Source: Enchytraeus crypticus
Lineage: Eukaryota > Annelida > Clitellata > Enchytraeida > Enchytraeidae
Assembly: GCA_905160935.1 (NCBI GenBank)
Contig: CAJHZI010000514.1
Location: forward strand, 1,819,501 to 1,883,500
Direction: 5' to 3'
Length of the DNA stretch: 64,000 nucleotides
The notes below the pieces were generated by a model. It saw nothing but the letters and a program-made list of their open reading frames with translations. It ran no database searches and was not told where the DNA came from. Below, one piece after another: positions 57,101-60,594 of this stretch. The translations under genes were made by a program, and so were the position numbers. Each line of letters starts with the position of its first letter. Within the stretch, counting starts at the first letter, position 1.

Positions 57101-58063
57101 AAGTGGTGTTTATTAATGAAGATAAAGCGCTCATAAAAAACTTATACCTCATAAAGGGTTATGGCGCACATCGATTGATTGCCGAATTTCCAACAAAAAC
57201 CTGGAAGCTGGGAGGGCTAGATTGCTAATTAAAGAAATTACGCCGAAAAGAAGAAAATAAATAACATGGATGAGTTGAAGCAACGCCCAGTGGACGTTTG
57301 GCAAGACATGCAACAATCTGTCATTGACAACATAATAGATGAGTGGCGCAAGCGTCTCCGAGCTTGAATTCGCGCCAAAGGAGGGCATTTTGAGCATATG
57401 CTTGGACAGTTGACAGTAGCTGTATAACACTGTTTATTTCGTGTGTTTCGTTGTAAGTTAAGCCACGGATTTGTAACCATTCTGTAGCGATTTATTTACT
57501 TAAAATGAATATTTTCAGTCGCGCATATTTTCATGCACTGCTTCAACGCAAAAATAATAATTAACAGAGTTACTTAACGTTATTTCATAACAAATGTTAT
57601 CCTGATTGTACTTATGCAAGAAGTTAAAAAATCGTTTCACCAATACCAAAGTTATGGGCGAGAGACTGCGAACATGTTTTTTTACTCACAGTGTAGTATA
57701 TAATATAAATAGGCATATGGTATGAATGAAATATGAAATATGCACAGGATTATTTTTTGTTAAACTTTTCAAGAAGGTTCAGGGATGCCACAGGCTTGCC
57801 AGTGAGGTTTTCAGGGCTATGTCATAAGGGGAAGTTAAAACTGGGGTGATTAAAACTCTACCAGGAGGGGTCACATATCTGCCAAGGGGATCAGACCCCA
57901 ACCCCCAGCAAATACAACCTTGCCTTATAGTGCCTATGCACTAGATAGTTTATTCAAATTATTTCAACCAACCATAGTCTGGATTCGGATGTACAGTGCG
58001 TATACGCAAATAGTCTCGAAAATTTTCAACGGCAGTATGATTAAACGTCGTTGATGATTCCAT
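27124..58063 (-). CDS. ACY1: Aminoacylase-1 copy B (15 exons)
   Basis: Paralogue of copy A with the same exon structure. Exons, 5' to 3' on the minus strand: 57973-58063, 56429-56493, 55838-55942, 54190-54284, 53577-53653, 50178-50267, 49086-49142, 47265-47338, 46890-46939, 46363-46423, 45905-45947, 30020-30126, 29272-29351, 28420-28480, 27124-27276. Phases join to 1209 nt (402 residues) with no stop. The zinc and catalytic motifs are kept ([34 protein letters not shown]). The substrate-side motif PAATDSR of copy A reads PARTDSC here (Cys codon 28432-28434), which may lower or change activity. Intron 11 is 15.8 kb because it holds the Maverick; introns 1, 5 and 7 hold a mariner and LINE pieces. 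Whether it is expressed cannot be told. Confidence 0.9.
29017..29068. repeat. Hairpin, 24-bp arms
   Basis: Arm 29017-29040 pairs with 29045-29068 with two mismatches and a 4-base loop (GCAA). It sits in ACY1-B intron 13. Confidence 0.9.
30451..30456. repeat. Target-site duplication TTAGTA (left)
   Basis: Six bases TTAGTA directly before the Maverick end. The same six bases follow its other end at 45498-45503. A 6-bp duplication is the rule for Mavericks. Confidence 0.95.
30457..30942. repeat. Left terminal inverted repeat (486 bp)
   Basis: Base-by-base reading against the reverse complement of 45012-45497 shows a single difference (T at 30548). The repeat holds 11 copies of GCCTTR (9 GCCTTG in both orientations, 2 GCCTTA), often as TTTAGCCTTG. 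These may bind integrase or terminal protein. Confidence 0.95.
31003..31491 (-). CDS. Polinton AT-hook protein with SAP-like and NUMOD1-like ends
   Basis: 162 residues from the ATG at 31489-31491, which follows the TATATAAA motif; a longer frame upstream has no such context. Residues 4-35 ([20 protein letters not shown]) resemble a SAP-type DNA-binding helix pair. Two AT-hooks, each [12 protein letters not shown], lie near residues 57 and 79 and should bind AT-rich minor groove. The C-terminus ([17 protein letters not shown]..) resembles NUMOD1, a DNA-binding helix found in homing endonucleases. It points outward, next to the left inverted repeat, and shares an upstream block with the polymerase gene. 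A regulator or end-binding factor is inferred; it has no nuclease domain. Confidence 0.75.
   Translation of the reverse strand: MKYSAAELRQMLIDAEITPALRAGKTELLFMTFENGLLKREEVFPPKDEDTTTRKRGRPRKYPLKEVDPQNEEDKPRRARGRPRKYPLKEVQPKKIIDQRHEYLRGIRNNPKPVRLENTITGEVIEFRSMYEAAKETKHDLNFFKRNNGEIVNGCHKYTIIK
31492..31530 (-). promoter_or_regulatory. Shared promoter-like block, AT-hook gene copy
   Basis: Reading toward the ATG: TTTTATTTAAATATTTTTTC then TTACATATATAAA. It is nearly identical to 44403-44440 ahead of the polymerase, differing by a 2-base insertion. The block is likely a common early promoter (inference). Confidence 0.6.
31605..32009 (+). CDS. Small hydrophobic Polinton protein, unknown
   Basis: 134 residues from the ATG at 31605, chosen because it directly follows AATAATAAA; an in-frame ATG at 31569 lacks that context. 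A basic stretch ([11 protein letters not shown], about residues 29-39) is followed by two hydrophobic segments (about 42-62 and 64-84). The C-terminal part is a charged, probably helical region ([13 protein letters not shown]). It looks like a small two-pass membrane or virion-membrane protein. I do not recognise a family. It is convergent with the fibre-like gene, 48 bases downstream. Confidence 0.65.
   Translation: MLDTVDGTTLSSKLKAFLIRKLEERQTVVKKLKKKRKIVKTLSYTTAVASIVISAVLAATATAVVIPPVAIIVLSTSSGILTAFANKFNFQAKSNKLNTEIEKLNKLNERFDFVVSCNGNLAEAAYNQIISEFT
32058..33254 (-). CDS. Phage tail-fibre-like repeat protein
   Basis: 398 residues. Three modules near residues 43-80, 117-154 and 191-222 follow the pattern GG-x-M-x-GD-(hydrophobic)-M-x-N-x-I-x-NV-x-x-P-(7-9)-V-(T)K-(R/E)-YCD. 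This is the trimeric tail-fibre/collar repeat of tailed phages, where GDLDM..I..L..P....AVTK.YVD recurs. The full unit is 74 residues and the first two are very alike at DNA level too (222-bp spacing around 32690 and 32910). The C-terminal 170 residues are predicted helical and unfamiliar. In context it could be a capsid spike or receptor-binding fibre. It is the only apparent structural gene on the minus strand. The virion role is inferred. Confidence 0.7.
   Translation of the reverse strand: MSTISKTGGKSHSTTGDLMEHVDSVFRPIVKLVDRLDSTKVDKSGGDITGDINMSNNRILNVKHPPETDADVITKEYCDRYVNEFGDNLRVGILKEVEQNVVANDIALQKNIHTKLSVNGGSMNGDVDMSNNRIFNVKQPPESDLDVVTKRYCDSFVNKFGQNLRLDILKDVERDVVANDIALQKNIDTKLSVNGGSMNGDLDMKDNVIFNVGFPSERYDALNKKYLQIARMKDNVDLKKLMAICSHVLTIISKYSREQGLRINYREIFLMKYNHLQNITLEYSKLFNNEEINSDVEGILSVLTTDLKCLLLTIIEKLPRNMFSDLETTLVRANLTATPEEGTPLLKFRQFISKLVRDLDPDRKKSDLKLILRKNLTFVDLGFHYVSDSLLMRFVMEV
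33309..33881 (+). CDS. Hydrophobic virion-type protein (PX-like), upstream frame of protease
   Basis: 190 residues starting just after ATATAAAA. The N-terminal half is basic ([29 protein letters not shown]). A glycine- and alanine-rich hydrophobic segment follows ([19 protein letters not shown], about residues 81-99). A second amphipathic part ([19 protein letters not shown]) and [10 protein letters not shown] / [10 protein letters not shown] repeats close the protein. This layout recurs in Polintons and recalls adenovirus core or membrane-lytic proteins (pX/pVI-like). That analogy is inference. Its stop codon lies inside a stem-loop 3' of a slippery heptamer, so a share of ribosomes may shift into the protease frame. 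Confidence 0.75.
   Translation: MSKYTNYGVTLTKGQVQKLKSACDHDREVKIRILKKNLSGNTNLPLTQTQINKIKKATSGIELCLSRAQLKYMEKNGGFLPLLAAAIPAIVGAIGGLAGGISSAVNSTRQTNELKRHNQELENITKQQLGAGLISDAIAPIPVIGKTLSNALKKFGLGGCVKNLKGAQWGNGLYLERGGSGVFLERQGEA
33854..33890 (+). promoter_or_regulatory. Putative -1 ribosomal frameshift signal
   Basis: The heptamer T TTT TTA (33854-33860) sits in the correct phase of the upstream frame, followed by an 8-nt spacer (33861-33868) and a stem of 8 pairs (33869-33876 with 33883-33890; five G-C, A-U, one G-U, G-C) around the 6-nt loop CATAAA. The upstream stop TAA is at 33879-33881. After a -1 shift the frame is open to 34315 and reads into the protease. Confidence 0.75.
33860..34315 (+). 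CDS. PRO: Adenain-type maturation protease (frame -1 to upstream gene)
   Basis: Cysteine protease of the adenovirus maturation protease (C5) type, which cleaves capsid precursors in Polintons. The catalytic triad can be seen: His in GTHWV, Asp in YFDSYG and Cys in CGHYCIY. The first ATG is at 33989, but the open frame upstream of it encodes PLSNFDI and [14 protein letters not shown], the normal N-terminus of this family, with no ATG back to the stop near 33818. Expression by -1 frameshifting from the 33309-33881 gene is therefore the best explanation; a non-AUG start or splicing are alternatives. The frame ends 16 bases before the ATPase start. Confidence 0.88.
   Translation, partial: RKTGGGINFPQFLNSFKSLKPLSNFDIIKKCKELNVKNFKGVFMRDELKGSVSNNESLILNIDDSEGNGTHWVFLYSKNGKCLYFDSYGFIPPSEVQHYCKGKENYFNTFKIQAPNEVICGHYCIYVLYKLNNGSLFKDVLDELYERNNLK
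34332..35060 (+). CDS. ATP: Genome-packaging ATPase (FtsK/HerA type)
   Basis: 242 residues. Walker A is [10 protein letters not shown] (about residues 36-45) and Walker B is THIVIFDDV (about 116-124). A downstream FYLCQS motif, with Gln as sensor, is typical of the A32-like packaging ATPases of Polintons and large DNA viruses. It would pump DNA into the capsid. The start follows ACATAAAA. Its last codons run into the tandem AATACCT array, so the C-terminus (LIIPNST) appears to have been made by the repeat. Confidence 0.92.
   Translation: MVDLNTNYSKIYQKIYGSNYESKHHDIFPKNIFMILAGSTGCGKTNLMMNFIMKKLVYYDDMMVYTMTPEQDAYKFLRDCNDESRKKSKTSQDIVTFHNPDDGIVHPSELDRNKTHIVIFDDVMNENQKDMTDYFCQGRHNNANVFYLCQSIHKLKKHGIRQNANIFILFRHDKKSLKYFYDTHVSGDMSFEEFEKICNEAWMNKHGYVVVNLWEEPECGRYLLNYNAMYIPEKYLIIPNST
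35038..35162. repeat. Tandem AATACCTAATA array
   Basis: About a dozen 10- to 11-bp units such as AATACCTAAT and AATACATAAA between the ATPase and the next gene. It overlaps the last codons of the ATPase. Confidence 0.95.
35183..36043 (+). CDS. Polinton AT-hook/coiled-coil protein, unknown role
   Basis: 286 residues after AATAAA. Residues about 1-100 and 125-190 are rich in Gln, Glu and Lys and probably helical. A very basic stretch with an AT-hook ([22 protein letters not shown]) lies near residues 201-225. The C-terminal 60 residues ([20 protein letters not shown]..) are a helical domain often seen in Polinton proteins at this position. The basic segment suggests DNA or core binding inside the capsid (inference). 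It lies between the ATPase and the minor capsid gene. Confidence 0.7.
   Translation: MMVEFDINRYNKAKNEVKQMFLNEKLGNQQSYESQAKLFKPLIDTTKETAQILEQKIVDNKQNLSDILVPFTNQLMRSNDQREAIQAMPFYDSPIPERESTPRRDPVIINLDKNLNESDRENLDLLDLKLPSEVYENNEIEATLKEIQTHNRRIGQFLGNNSKKTPAEKTICESQQKTLEKYKSILTKVKAGSELVGEGLKKKKRKLVMPAGKQKRGRGRPKGDQVVHYENPDQLVHLLVENLAALEAGNNGAYNTAVGILDELLRIGAITKGKYDDIYKNHFEIL
36080..36811 (+). CDS. Minor capsid (penton) protein, single jelly-roll
   Basis: 243 residues after CTATAAAAAA. The start ([20 protein letters not shown]) and the following [19 protein letters not shown] match the N-terminal strand pattern of Polinton minor capsid proteins, which form capsid vertices. The middle has [12 protein letters not shown] and the C-terminus ends in strand-rich [20 protein letters not shown]. 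The size fits the family. It lies just upstream of the major capsid gene, as in other elements. Confidence 0.82.
   Translation: MAKLTLSSTSTDFTTYLHPPISLDPKKKYEVAFISLMTYNSIPNITEVNNKFKYSTDGGSTWKIITLSKGAYELKDINATIQWEMRGNGDYDTINEKYYINISHLIFKTILTISHEKYMVDFGIDNSLGSTLGFTDEKLSNGTHLSPNIIDIEKVNSIQVHCDIAIGNYLNGKRSNVIHTFTQRVNPGYKIIENPTPELIFLPIVNRLEIDSIKLRLTDQDNKLIDLMGERLTIVLLIREKSN
36833..37120 (+). CDS. Small Polinton virion-type protein
   Basis: 95 residues after TTTAGTAAA. A Lys/Ser/Gly-rich start ([16 protein letters not shown]) leads to an amphipathic region ([35 protein letters not shown]) and a C-terminal GSGLKRF tail. Small proteins with this tail occur beside capsid genes in other Polintons; a minor core or membrane-active role is only inferred. 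It sits between the two capsid genes. Confidence 0.65.
   Translation: MIVKEKCKAYSSKQTLVHGRGFVDTLKDIGSYVYQNKDLIAKPMLGAVGDIAAFGLTEGGKALIRKIASKNSRLTPESEQILEQLQKSGSGLKRF
37147..38525 (+). CDS. MCP: Major capsid protein (double jelly-roll), reading frame interrupted
   Basis: The start at 37147 follows ATATATAAA. The first frame runs to TAG at 37351-37353 and encodes the conserved opening ([21 protein letters not shown]). The rest continues in the -1 frame from about 37347 to 38525, including [36 protein letters not shown] and [16 protein letters not shown], all typical of Polinton capsid proteins. The switch point is GGGAAAT (37344-37350), which is either a one-base loss in a G/A run or a G GGA AAT slippery site directly before the stop. 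Simple mutation or assembly error is more likely for a capsid gene. No other break is seen downstream. Confidence 0.88.
38579..39109 (+). CDS. Zinc-ribbon plus phospholipase A2 (parvovirus-VP1-like) protein
   Basis: 176 residues after TAATTTAAAA. Two CxxC knuckles (CLKC at residue 3, CGVCG near 32) suggest an N-terminal zinc ribbon. Residues about 84-122 hold the phospholipase A2 core: YCGPGT as calcium loop and CKLHDQFY with the catalytic His-Asp pair. This is the form found in parvovirus VP1 and reported in adintoviruses, where it helps virions leave endosomes. A short basic C-terminus ends at the start of the integrase region. A membrane-breaching function is inferred from the motif. Confidence 0.82.
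   Translation: MYCLKCKRKTDSTQTQERLTANNRKQQFAICGVCGSKKSKFVSGQGVFNNVLSAVGNTVGELHLPARRGEYVPNGSFNNLNKYSYCGPGTKYELRNREGYQGINELDGMCKLHDQFYTANTDTASRNISDEALAHRAYEIANDSRFDSAQRNMARFVYHIMKNKAKFGLGVESKNE
39094..40090 (+). CDS. INT: Integrase with chromodomain, frame-broken
   Basis: Retroviral-type (rve) integrase of Polintons. One frame (39094-39279) carries [18 protein letters not shown] and [11 protein letters not shown] with the first catalytic Asp, then stops at 39277-39279. The main frame (open from about 39272, first ATG 39302, to 40090) has the second Asp in WVDQGKEFY and the Glu in [10 protein letters not shown], then a C-terminal chromodomain ([23 protein letters not shown]). One extra G near 39271 separates the two. 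Another shift near 39150-39170 probably separates an N-terminal basic piece ([10 protein letters not shown]). The start is unclear. The chromodomain may steer insertion to chromatin. Confidence 0.88.
40128..40460 (+). CDS. Small Polinton protein, possible OB-fold
   Basis: 110 residues after [29 protein letters not shown] and the alternating hydrophobic pattern through residue 45, with a later [20 protein letters not shown] stretch, suggest a compact beta-barrel such as an OB-fold ssDNA-binding protein. That is a guess from pattern only. It is the last plus-strand gene and is convergent with the polymerase. Confidence 0.65.
   Translation: MTTTNSNSEIIKFQNLKVEDKYIVMGLKPIHTKFGKSYILYVIQNEGEIPKKMWSTKKINEYIKEEELEMDHERFEFTVREINNGKYKGMLYAEIDGFNTDKDDPEVVWF
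40511..40602. repeat. 24-bp direct repeat flanking a hairpin
   Basis: TTTTATATATTTAAGCTATA plus ATGT occurs at 40511-40534 and 40579-40602. The second copy encodes the last residues of the polymerase on the minus strand; the first lies beyond its stop. Confidence 0.95.
40533..40560. terminator. Perfect 12-bp GC-rich hairpin between convergent genes
   Basis: GTTTGCCCCCCT (40533-40544) pairs exactly with 40549-40560 around the loop CACG. Its place between the 3' ends of the 40128 gene and the polymerase suggests an RNA 3'-end or transcription-blocking role (inference). Confidence 0.7.
40581..44402 (-). CDS. POLB: Protein-primed family B DNA polymerase
   Basis: 1273 residues, intact. The N-terminus (residues 5-35) is SAP-like. 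About 276-400 is a domain with [15 protein letters not shown], frequent in Polinton polymerases. A C2H2-like finger starts at 420 (CRRC..H), and CHIC..DHCH..DKCN (575-605) looks like an endonuclease VII/HNH zinc site. Exonuclease motifs: YADFES (473), NLSGYDSHL (621), [12 protein letters not shown] (779). Polymerase motifs: [10 protein letters not shown] (880), [10 protein letters not shown] (1014), FTDTDS (1112). All catalytic acids are present. It would replicate the element from terminal-protein-primed ends. The ATG follows TATATAAA. Confidence 0.96.
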   Translation of the reverse strand: METQTVKQLRLVAKQRGIKRYYSLRKAELIDALSSTSQTIGGVVDLLNSPVPDIQQPILVPTKYKPSPKRHYGNLLDTPVPDIKTEILAPIKTGVMATIKSYWDWLVSDLPSNIKSKVRESYKTLKSKVETIFNKSKADTYEIKETKSALKGFTKQYTIDGRNGVDAVSFLNSVQTKVLNVLNNNPQSKVNLTLTCTMERVDLKTEEITSSDAPFLSKTEIILPSTDTAEVYEKTKRKMLESMANFQMRGSNWRFRRVMKLEINTVEYKPLRGSSYIPLPEELADKKAIINMKNEDDQCFKWCIARALNPVEKNPQRIDKQLKKQAEEFNWNGIDFPVNLKDIDKFEKNNNVSIHVFGYEKLEAWAKEEELIPLRISTLSSQNVVDLLLISEGDNNHYCWIKNFNRLMSIEGNHHAMHYCRRCLNGFTSENALNNHTEYYSQHDAQKIVLPEPGTFMKFNHYKKSMRVPFIVYADFESFIKQIDTRQPDPSRSTTIRYQKHTPSSFCYYIKCFDDSIYSQAPVTFTAKNENDDVAQIFFDTLEKNIKEIYNQFKFSKPMIFDESAAKKFKAAKSCHICEKVLGNDRVRDHCHLSGKFRGAAHDKCNLQYKIPKFFPVVFHNLSGYDSHLFIKKLAGGQINCIPCNEEKYISFSRELLVDKFINKTGKEVLVKRELRFIDSFRFMASSLEKLSKNLSKDQCKNIASKYSGKQLDLLLRKGVYPYDYVSSSERLDETKLPPKDAFYSKLNDTNISDEDYKHAETVWKEFGCKTFRDYHDLYNISDVLLLADVFENFRDVCMTHYKLDPAWYYTSPGLAWDAALRLTKVELQLLSDYDMLLMIKHGIRGGVSTISNRYSKANNKYMDGNFNVNDPSKFIKYLDSNNLYGYSMSKPLPTHGFEWMTEKELENWKEMKCILEVDLEYPAALHDLHNDYPLAPEIVKVNKVEKLIPNLNDKTKYTLHYENLKLYESMGLKITKIHRGIKFEESPWLKTYIDLNTQLRTKAANDFEKDFFKLMNNSVFGKTMENIENRIDFRLVDNREKAVKLAAKPYYDRTVIFDENLVGVHMRKTKLLYNKPIYLGMAILDLSKTLMYEFHYNYIKEKYNDKAKLLFTDTDSLMYEIQTEDFYADISNDVERRFDTSDYPRVHPSGIKTGVNKKVIGMFKDEACGKEIEEFVGLRAKLYSYKLADEEHKKCKGVKKNVVERTITHDDYRDCLFEKNYHSRSMNVIRSRLHDVYTEEVNKVALSADDDKRVIMDDGVHTLAYGHYSLNI
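44403..44440 (-). promoter_or_regulatory. Shared promoter-like block, polymerase copy
   Basis: Reading toward the ATG: TTTTATTTAAATATTTTTTC then TTATATATAAA. It matches the block in front of the AT-hook gene (31492-31530). Confidence 0.6.
44441..45011. other. Spacer between polymerase promoter and right inverted repeat
   Basis: No convincing gene. It holds short repeated motifs: TATACTCTGCTGTCT near 44577 and 44906, TATAGGCTTTT near 44765 and 44923, and an AGCAGAGT..ACTCTGCT inverted repeat near 44560-44586. It may be the upstream regulatory region of the polymerase. Confidence 0.5.
45012..45497. repeat. Right terminal inverted repeat (486 bp)
   Basis: Reverse complement of 30457-30942 except one base. 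It is followed by the duplicated target TTAGTA at 45498-45503. Confidence 0.95.
47530..47945 (+). pseudogene. LINE reverse-transcriptase C-terminal fragment
   Basis: Decayed plus-strand reading with [42 protein letters not shown], then frameshifted [16 protein letters not shown] and a SWTDKI-like end. This is the hallmark C-terminal part of a non-LTR retrotransposon ORF2. It lies in ACY1-B intron 7. Confidence 0.8.
49243..49320 (+). repeat. Family B repeat, 3' end only
   Basis: GGTCTATTCGTATCCCGACC, TAGTTAAACAGGGATTTAAG and (GATGAT)n. Confidence 0.75.
49873..50100 (+). repeat. Dispersed repeat, family A
   Basis: (TC)n, TTAGTGCACAGCCCAGTGGC, GTAACGCCTCCACTCGTCC and the later GGTGGGTCCCCTC block. 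It lies in ACY1-B intron 6. Confidence 0.75.
50908..53107 (+). mobile_element. 5'-truncated CR1/L2-like LINE with (TTA)n tail
   Basis: Starts in the linker before the reverse transcriptase (about 50908). RT blocks follow in several frames: [38 protein letters not shown] (51790), [12 protein letters not shown] and [14 protein letters not shown] (52060-52100; YADD is the RT active site), then [11 protein letters not shown] and [19 protein letters not shown]. At least four frame breaks make it dead. The 3' end is GACGTCCCTGACATCATCCC..GAGGAAACGGACGTTAAACC plus TTATTA. It lies in ACY1-B intron 5. A short unrelated open frame precedes it at 50713-50907. Confidence 0.88.
53208..53393. repeat. 36-bp minisatellite, about 5 copies
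   Basis: Near-perfect copies of a 36-bp unit containing ATCCATATTATGTTGAAGCA and CCTTGTACATTTGG. Because 36 is divisible by 3 it yields false repetitive open frames on both strands. It sits directly after the LINE in ACY1-B intron 5. Confidence 0.97.
56258..56385 (+). repeat. Family B repeat, 3' half
   Basis: AAAATAGGGGATTGACTGAT, AAAGTCTATTTGTATCCCGA and GATGACGATGATGA. Confidence 0.7.
56765..56880 (-). repeat. LINE-type 3' end, inverted
   Basis: Reverse-complement relative of the 62640-62740 tail (AGAGTGCTACTGTCGTTCAT, AGGTCCAAAATGGAGCAAG). Confidence 0.5.
56904..57692 (+). mobile_element. Internally deleted Tc1/mariner element
   Basis: CACTGTGAGT at the left and ACTCACAGTG at the right, each next to TA (56902-56903 and 57693-57694), the Tc1/mariner target. 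Inside are an N-terminal transposase piece ([20 protein letters not shown], 57127-57190) and, about 70 bases later, a C-terminal piece ([20 protein letters not shown], 57260-57330). The DDE catalytic core is missing. It lies in ACY1-B intron 1. Confidence 0.82.
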
Positions 58064-58194
58064 TGCTTAAGCTTACAACCAACGTACTAGCAATAACAAA
58101 ATAAACAACAAGAGTCAGGTACATTTAGAAATATGTAACTTCAAGGCCTATTGAATGTGCAGAATTTCATATTCTGCATATTCATTGAAGATTT

Positions 58195-58400
58195 AGAGAC
58201 GGGATTTAGCACACTGAGTTAAACTGCACGTCAATTTGAACTAAGTAAAGCCATGTTGCGCGCGGCTAGTACTTTGTGGATGACCACTTCGGAAAACCGA
58301 GTGTCGATAGCTTCGAATGAAACTAATTCCCAAGATGTTGGAGGCTATTCTTAAATCCGTGCCGACTGCTATTGAAGCGTCATCGAAAAGGCAAGGATTA
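58195..58400 (+). repeat. 5S-rRNA-derived SINE
   Basis: GGCTAGTACTTTGTGGATGA and CCACTTCGGAAAACCGAGTG match the internal promoter region and 3' part of 5S rRNA (GGTTAGTACTTGGATGGGTG, GGGAATACCGGGTG). A second copy is at 62318. It is too altered to be a working 5S gene. Confidence 0.75.
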
Positions 58401-58919
58401 CTAATAACTATAGAGGGAAAAGGTGGAAATAACTAAAACTACAAAAAACAGCAACCTTAAGAGAGAAAACTCTACTGCAGATCCGTAAGACGTGTGCAAT
58501 TATACAGAATAAAAAAGGTACTAAGCAGTACCATTGCCTAACATATAAATTATCAAATAGTAATTAAGGCATTAAATTTTGAGCATTCTCCTGCAATCAA
58601 CCATTTATCAATGTTTCTCATATTTGTTTCTTTTCCCATAATAAGAGATCATGCCTCACTAAGATGCAGTGGCAGATCCAGGGGGGGGGCCGGGCCCCCC
58701 TCCCCCTTAGGTCCACCAACAAAAATTTCTAAACTATATTTTCATTGTTTCTATAGAAATTTCGATGTGAAAATATGTTAATAATGGAGGTGGTTAGGGG
58801 GGGCCCGGAGGGGGGAAGACCAGGTATATTTTCATTGTTTCTATGGCAATTTCGATGTGAAAATATGTTAGTAATGGCAGTGGTTAAGGTGGGCCGGGGG
58901 GTAAGACAGGGTATATTTT

Positions 58920-60594
58920 TGTCGCGAACAGCCTTGCTGCCTGTTCGTCCTCGAGCGGTTGTCTTATTCTGGACCCGCTCGACGGTCGGCAGTACTTCGA
59001 GACGGCAGCTTTTTCGTCGAATGCTTTATTAAGGGTACCGCTTGTCAGGAGGAACCGAGGTGCTGCGTCTTCAAATGATACTTCTTTCCTCGTATGATCC
59101 GTCTCGATAGGCCTTTCTTGTTCGTTACCGACTGAGTAGGTCAAGGTCCAAACCCCCTTGTCTACTTCGTAATTGAGTTCTCGGGAACCCGGCGCACAGC
59201 GTCCACGCTGGACCGAGTCGGGAGTAGAAGCATACTCCACGTCTTCTATGTATTTAGACGATGATGGTTGATTTTCTTCCATGCTTCCTTGTGATATTCG
59301 TGGTTCTCGGGGCGAAGTGATGTGGTGACCCGAACCGGTAGTGGAAGCGTCTGCGTTATCTTGGGCGATCACGGTTGGATTTTCTACCCTGCTTCCTAGT
59401 TTTACAAACTTGTAGTATATAATTAATTGATTGGTTGTTTTTAACTGCGACGAACTTTATTTTCTTTCCCCTACTAAAACGTCCCTTTACCTTTTTAGAC
59501 TTATTCTTCCCTATCTTTTTACTATTGGTCTTCCCGTATTTTCTACTCCTAATTGGTAATCCTACTCCCGCCTGCAGAGACGAACTCGACCCAGGCGCTT
59601 AGCAAATACCTGCAGAGACGAACTCGACCCAGGCAATGCCGTTGTTAGCCTCCCGCCTGCAGAGACGCACTCGACCCAGGCGCTCAGCAAATACCCGCAG
59701 AGACGAACTCGACCCGGGTATTGCCGTGGACTACCAGCCTCCCGCCTGCAGAGACACACTCGACCCAGGCGCTTAGCAAATACCCGCAGAGACGAACTCG
59801 ACCCAGGTATTGCCGTGGACTACCAGCCTCCTCGCCTGTAGAGACACACTCGACCCAGGCGCTTAGCGAATACCCGCAGAGACGAACTCGACCCGGGTAT
59901 TTGCCGTGGACTACCAGCCTCCCGCCTGCAGAGACACACTCGACCCAGGCGCTTAGCGAATACCCGCAGAGACGGACTCGACCCGGGTATCGCCGTGGAC
60001 TACTAGCCTCTTACCTGGGCCTACCCAGGGGGACACTGAACTCTCTCGCCTCTAAATTAGCCTTCGCGGCTTGGGACACTAGCCAACCTGAGGGGCCCCT
60101 TACCTATCCCGTAGGGAGTCAGTAAGGGAAAGGATCATTTAGACTCGATCCTTTATGAGAACTACACGTTGTACACCGTATAGACCCATCGGAGCCGCCC
60201 TCCTGGGAACCTACTCAGACGAACCAAGTAGGCCCCCGGCCCCAACTCGTTTCTATTGTATCTCCGGCCGCTTAATATACTACTCGAGCGATCGACTTCA
60301 GCCAACCATGGCACCTCTCGTTTAATCGATTTACGCGTTAGCTGCGTCACTTCGGAAATACCCAGCGTAATAATCTAGCTAGGCCTACTTATAACTTCGA
60401 CTTATATAATCTATCATAAATCTTTGGAAATACCCCACGTCACTTAATATTTATAAATAACAGCTGTATAATATTTGCTTGCGATCTATAATATATATTT
60501 CCTAATATATTAATAACTGCTATATAATATCTGTTTTCTATCTACAATATATATTTCTTAGCATAATAATTGTGAACAAGGCGTGTTCATTACA
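58920..60594. mobile_element. Solo LTR (1675 bp) with 5-bp target duplication
   Basis: Starts TGTCGCGAAC and ends TTCATTACA, i.e. TGT...ACA. ATTTT precedes it (58915-58919) and follows it (60595-60599). The uninterrupted family E sequence nearby at about 58824 (GTATATTTTCATTG) gives the empty site. It is GC-rich, unlike its surroundings. No gag/pol is present, so it is the product of LTR-LTR recombination. The open frames inside (e.g. 58884-59372 minus) have no recognisable domain. Confidence 0.85.
59570..60010. repeat. Tandem repeat inside the LTR
   Basis: Four to five copies of a roughly 105-bp unit built from two halves with GCAGAGACGAACTCGACCC. Only the tandem structure is evident. Confidence 0.9.

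Noticed and set aside
58884..59372. 162-residue minus-strand frame in the LTR
   Set aside because: No recognisable domain, and it runs past the LTR boundary into unrelated repeat sequence, so it is probably chance in GC-rich DNA.
59721..60125. 134-residue frame with THSTQALS repeats
   Set aside because: Translation of the tandem repeat within the solo LTR.
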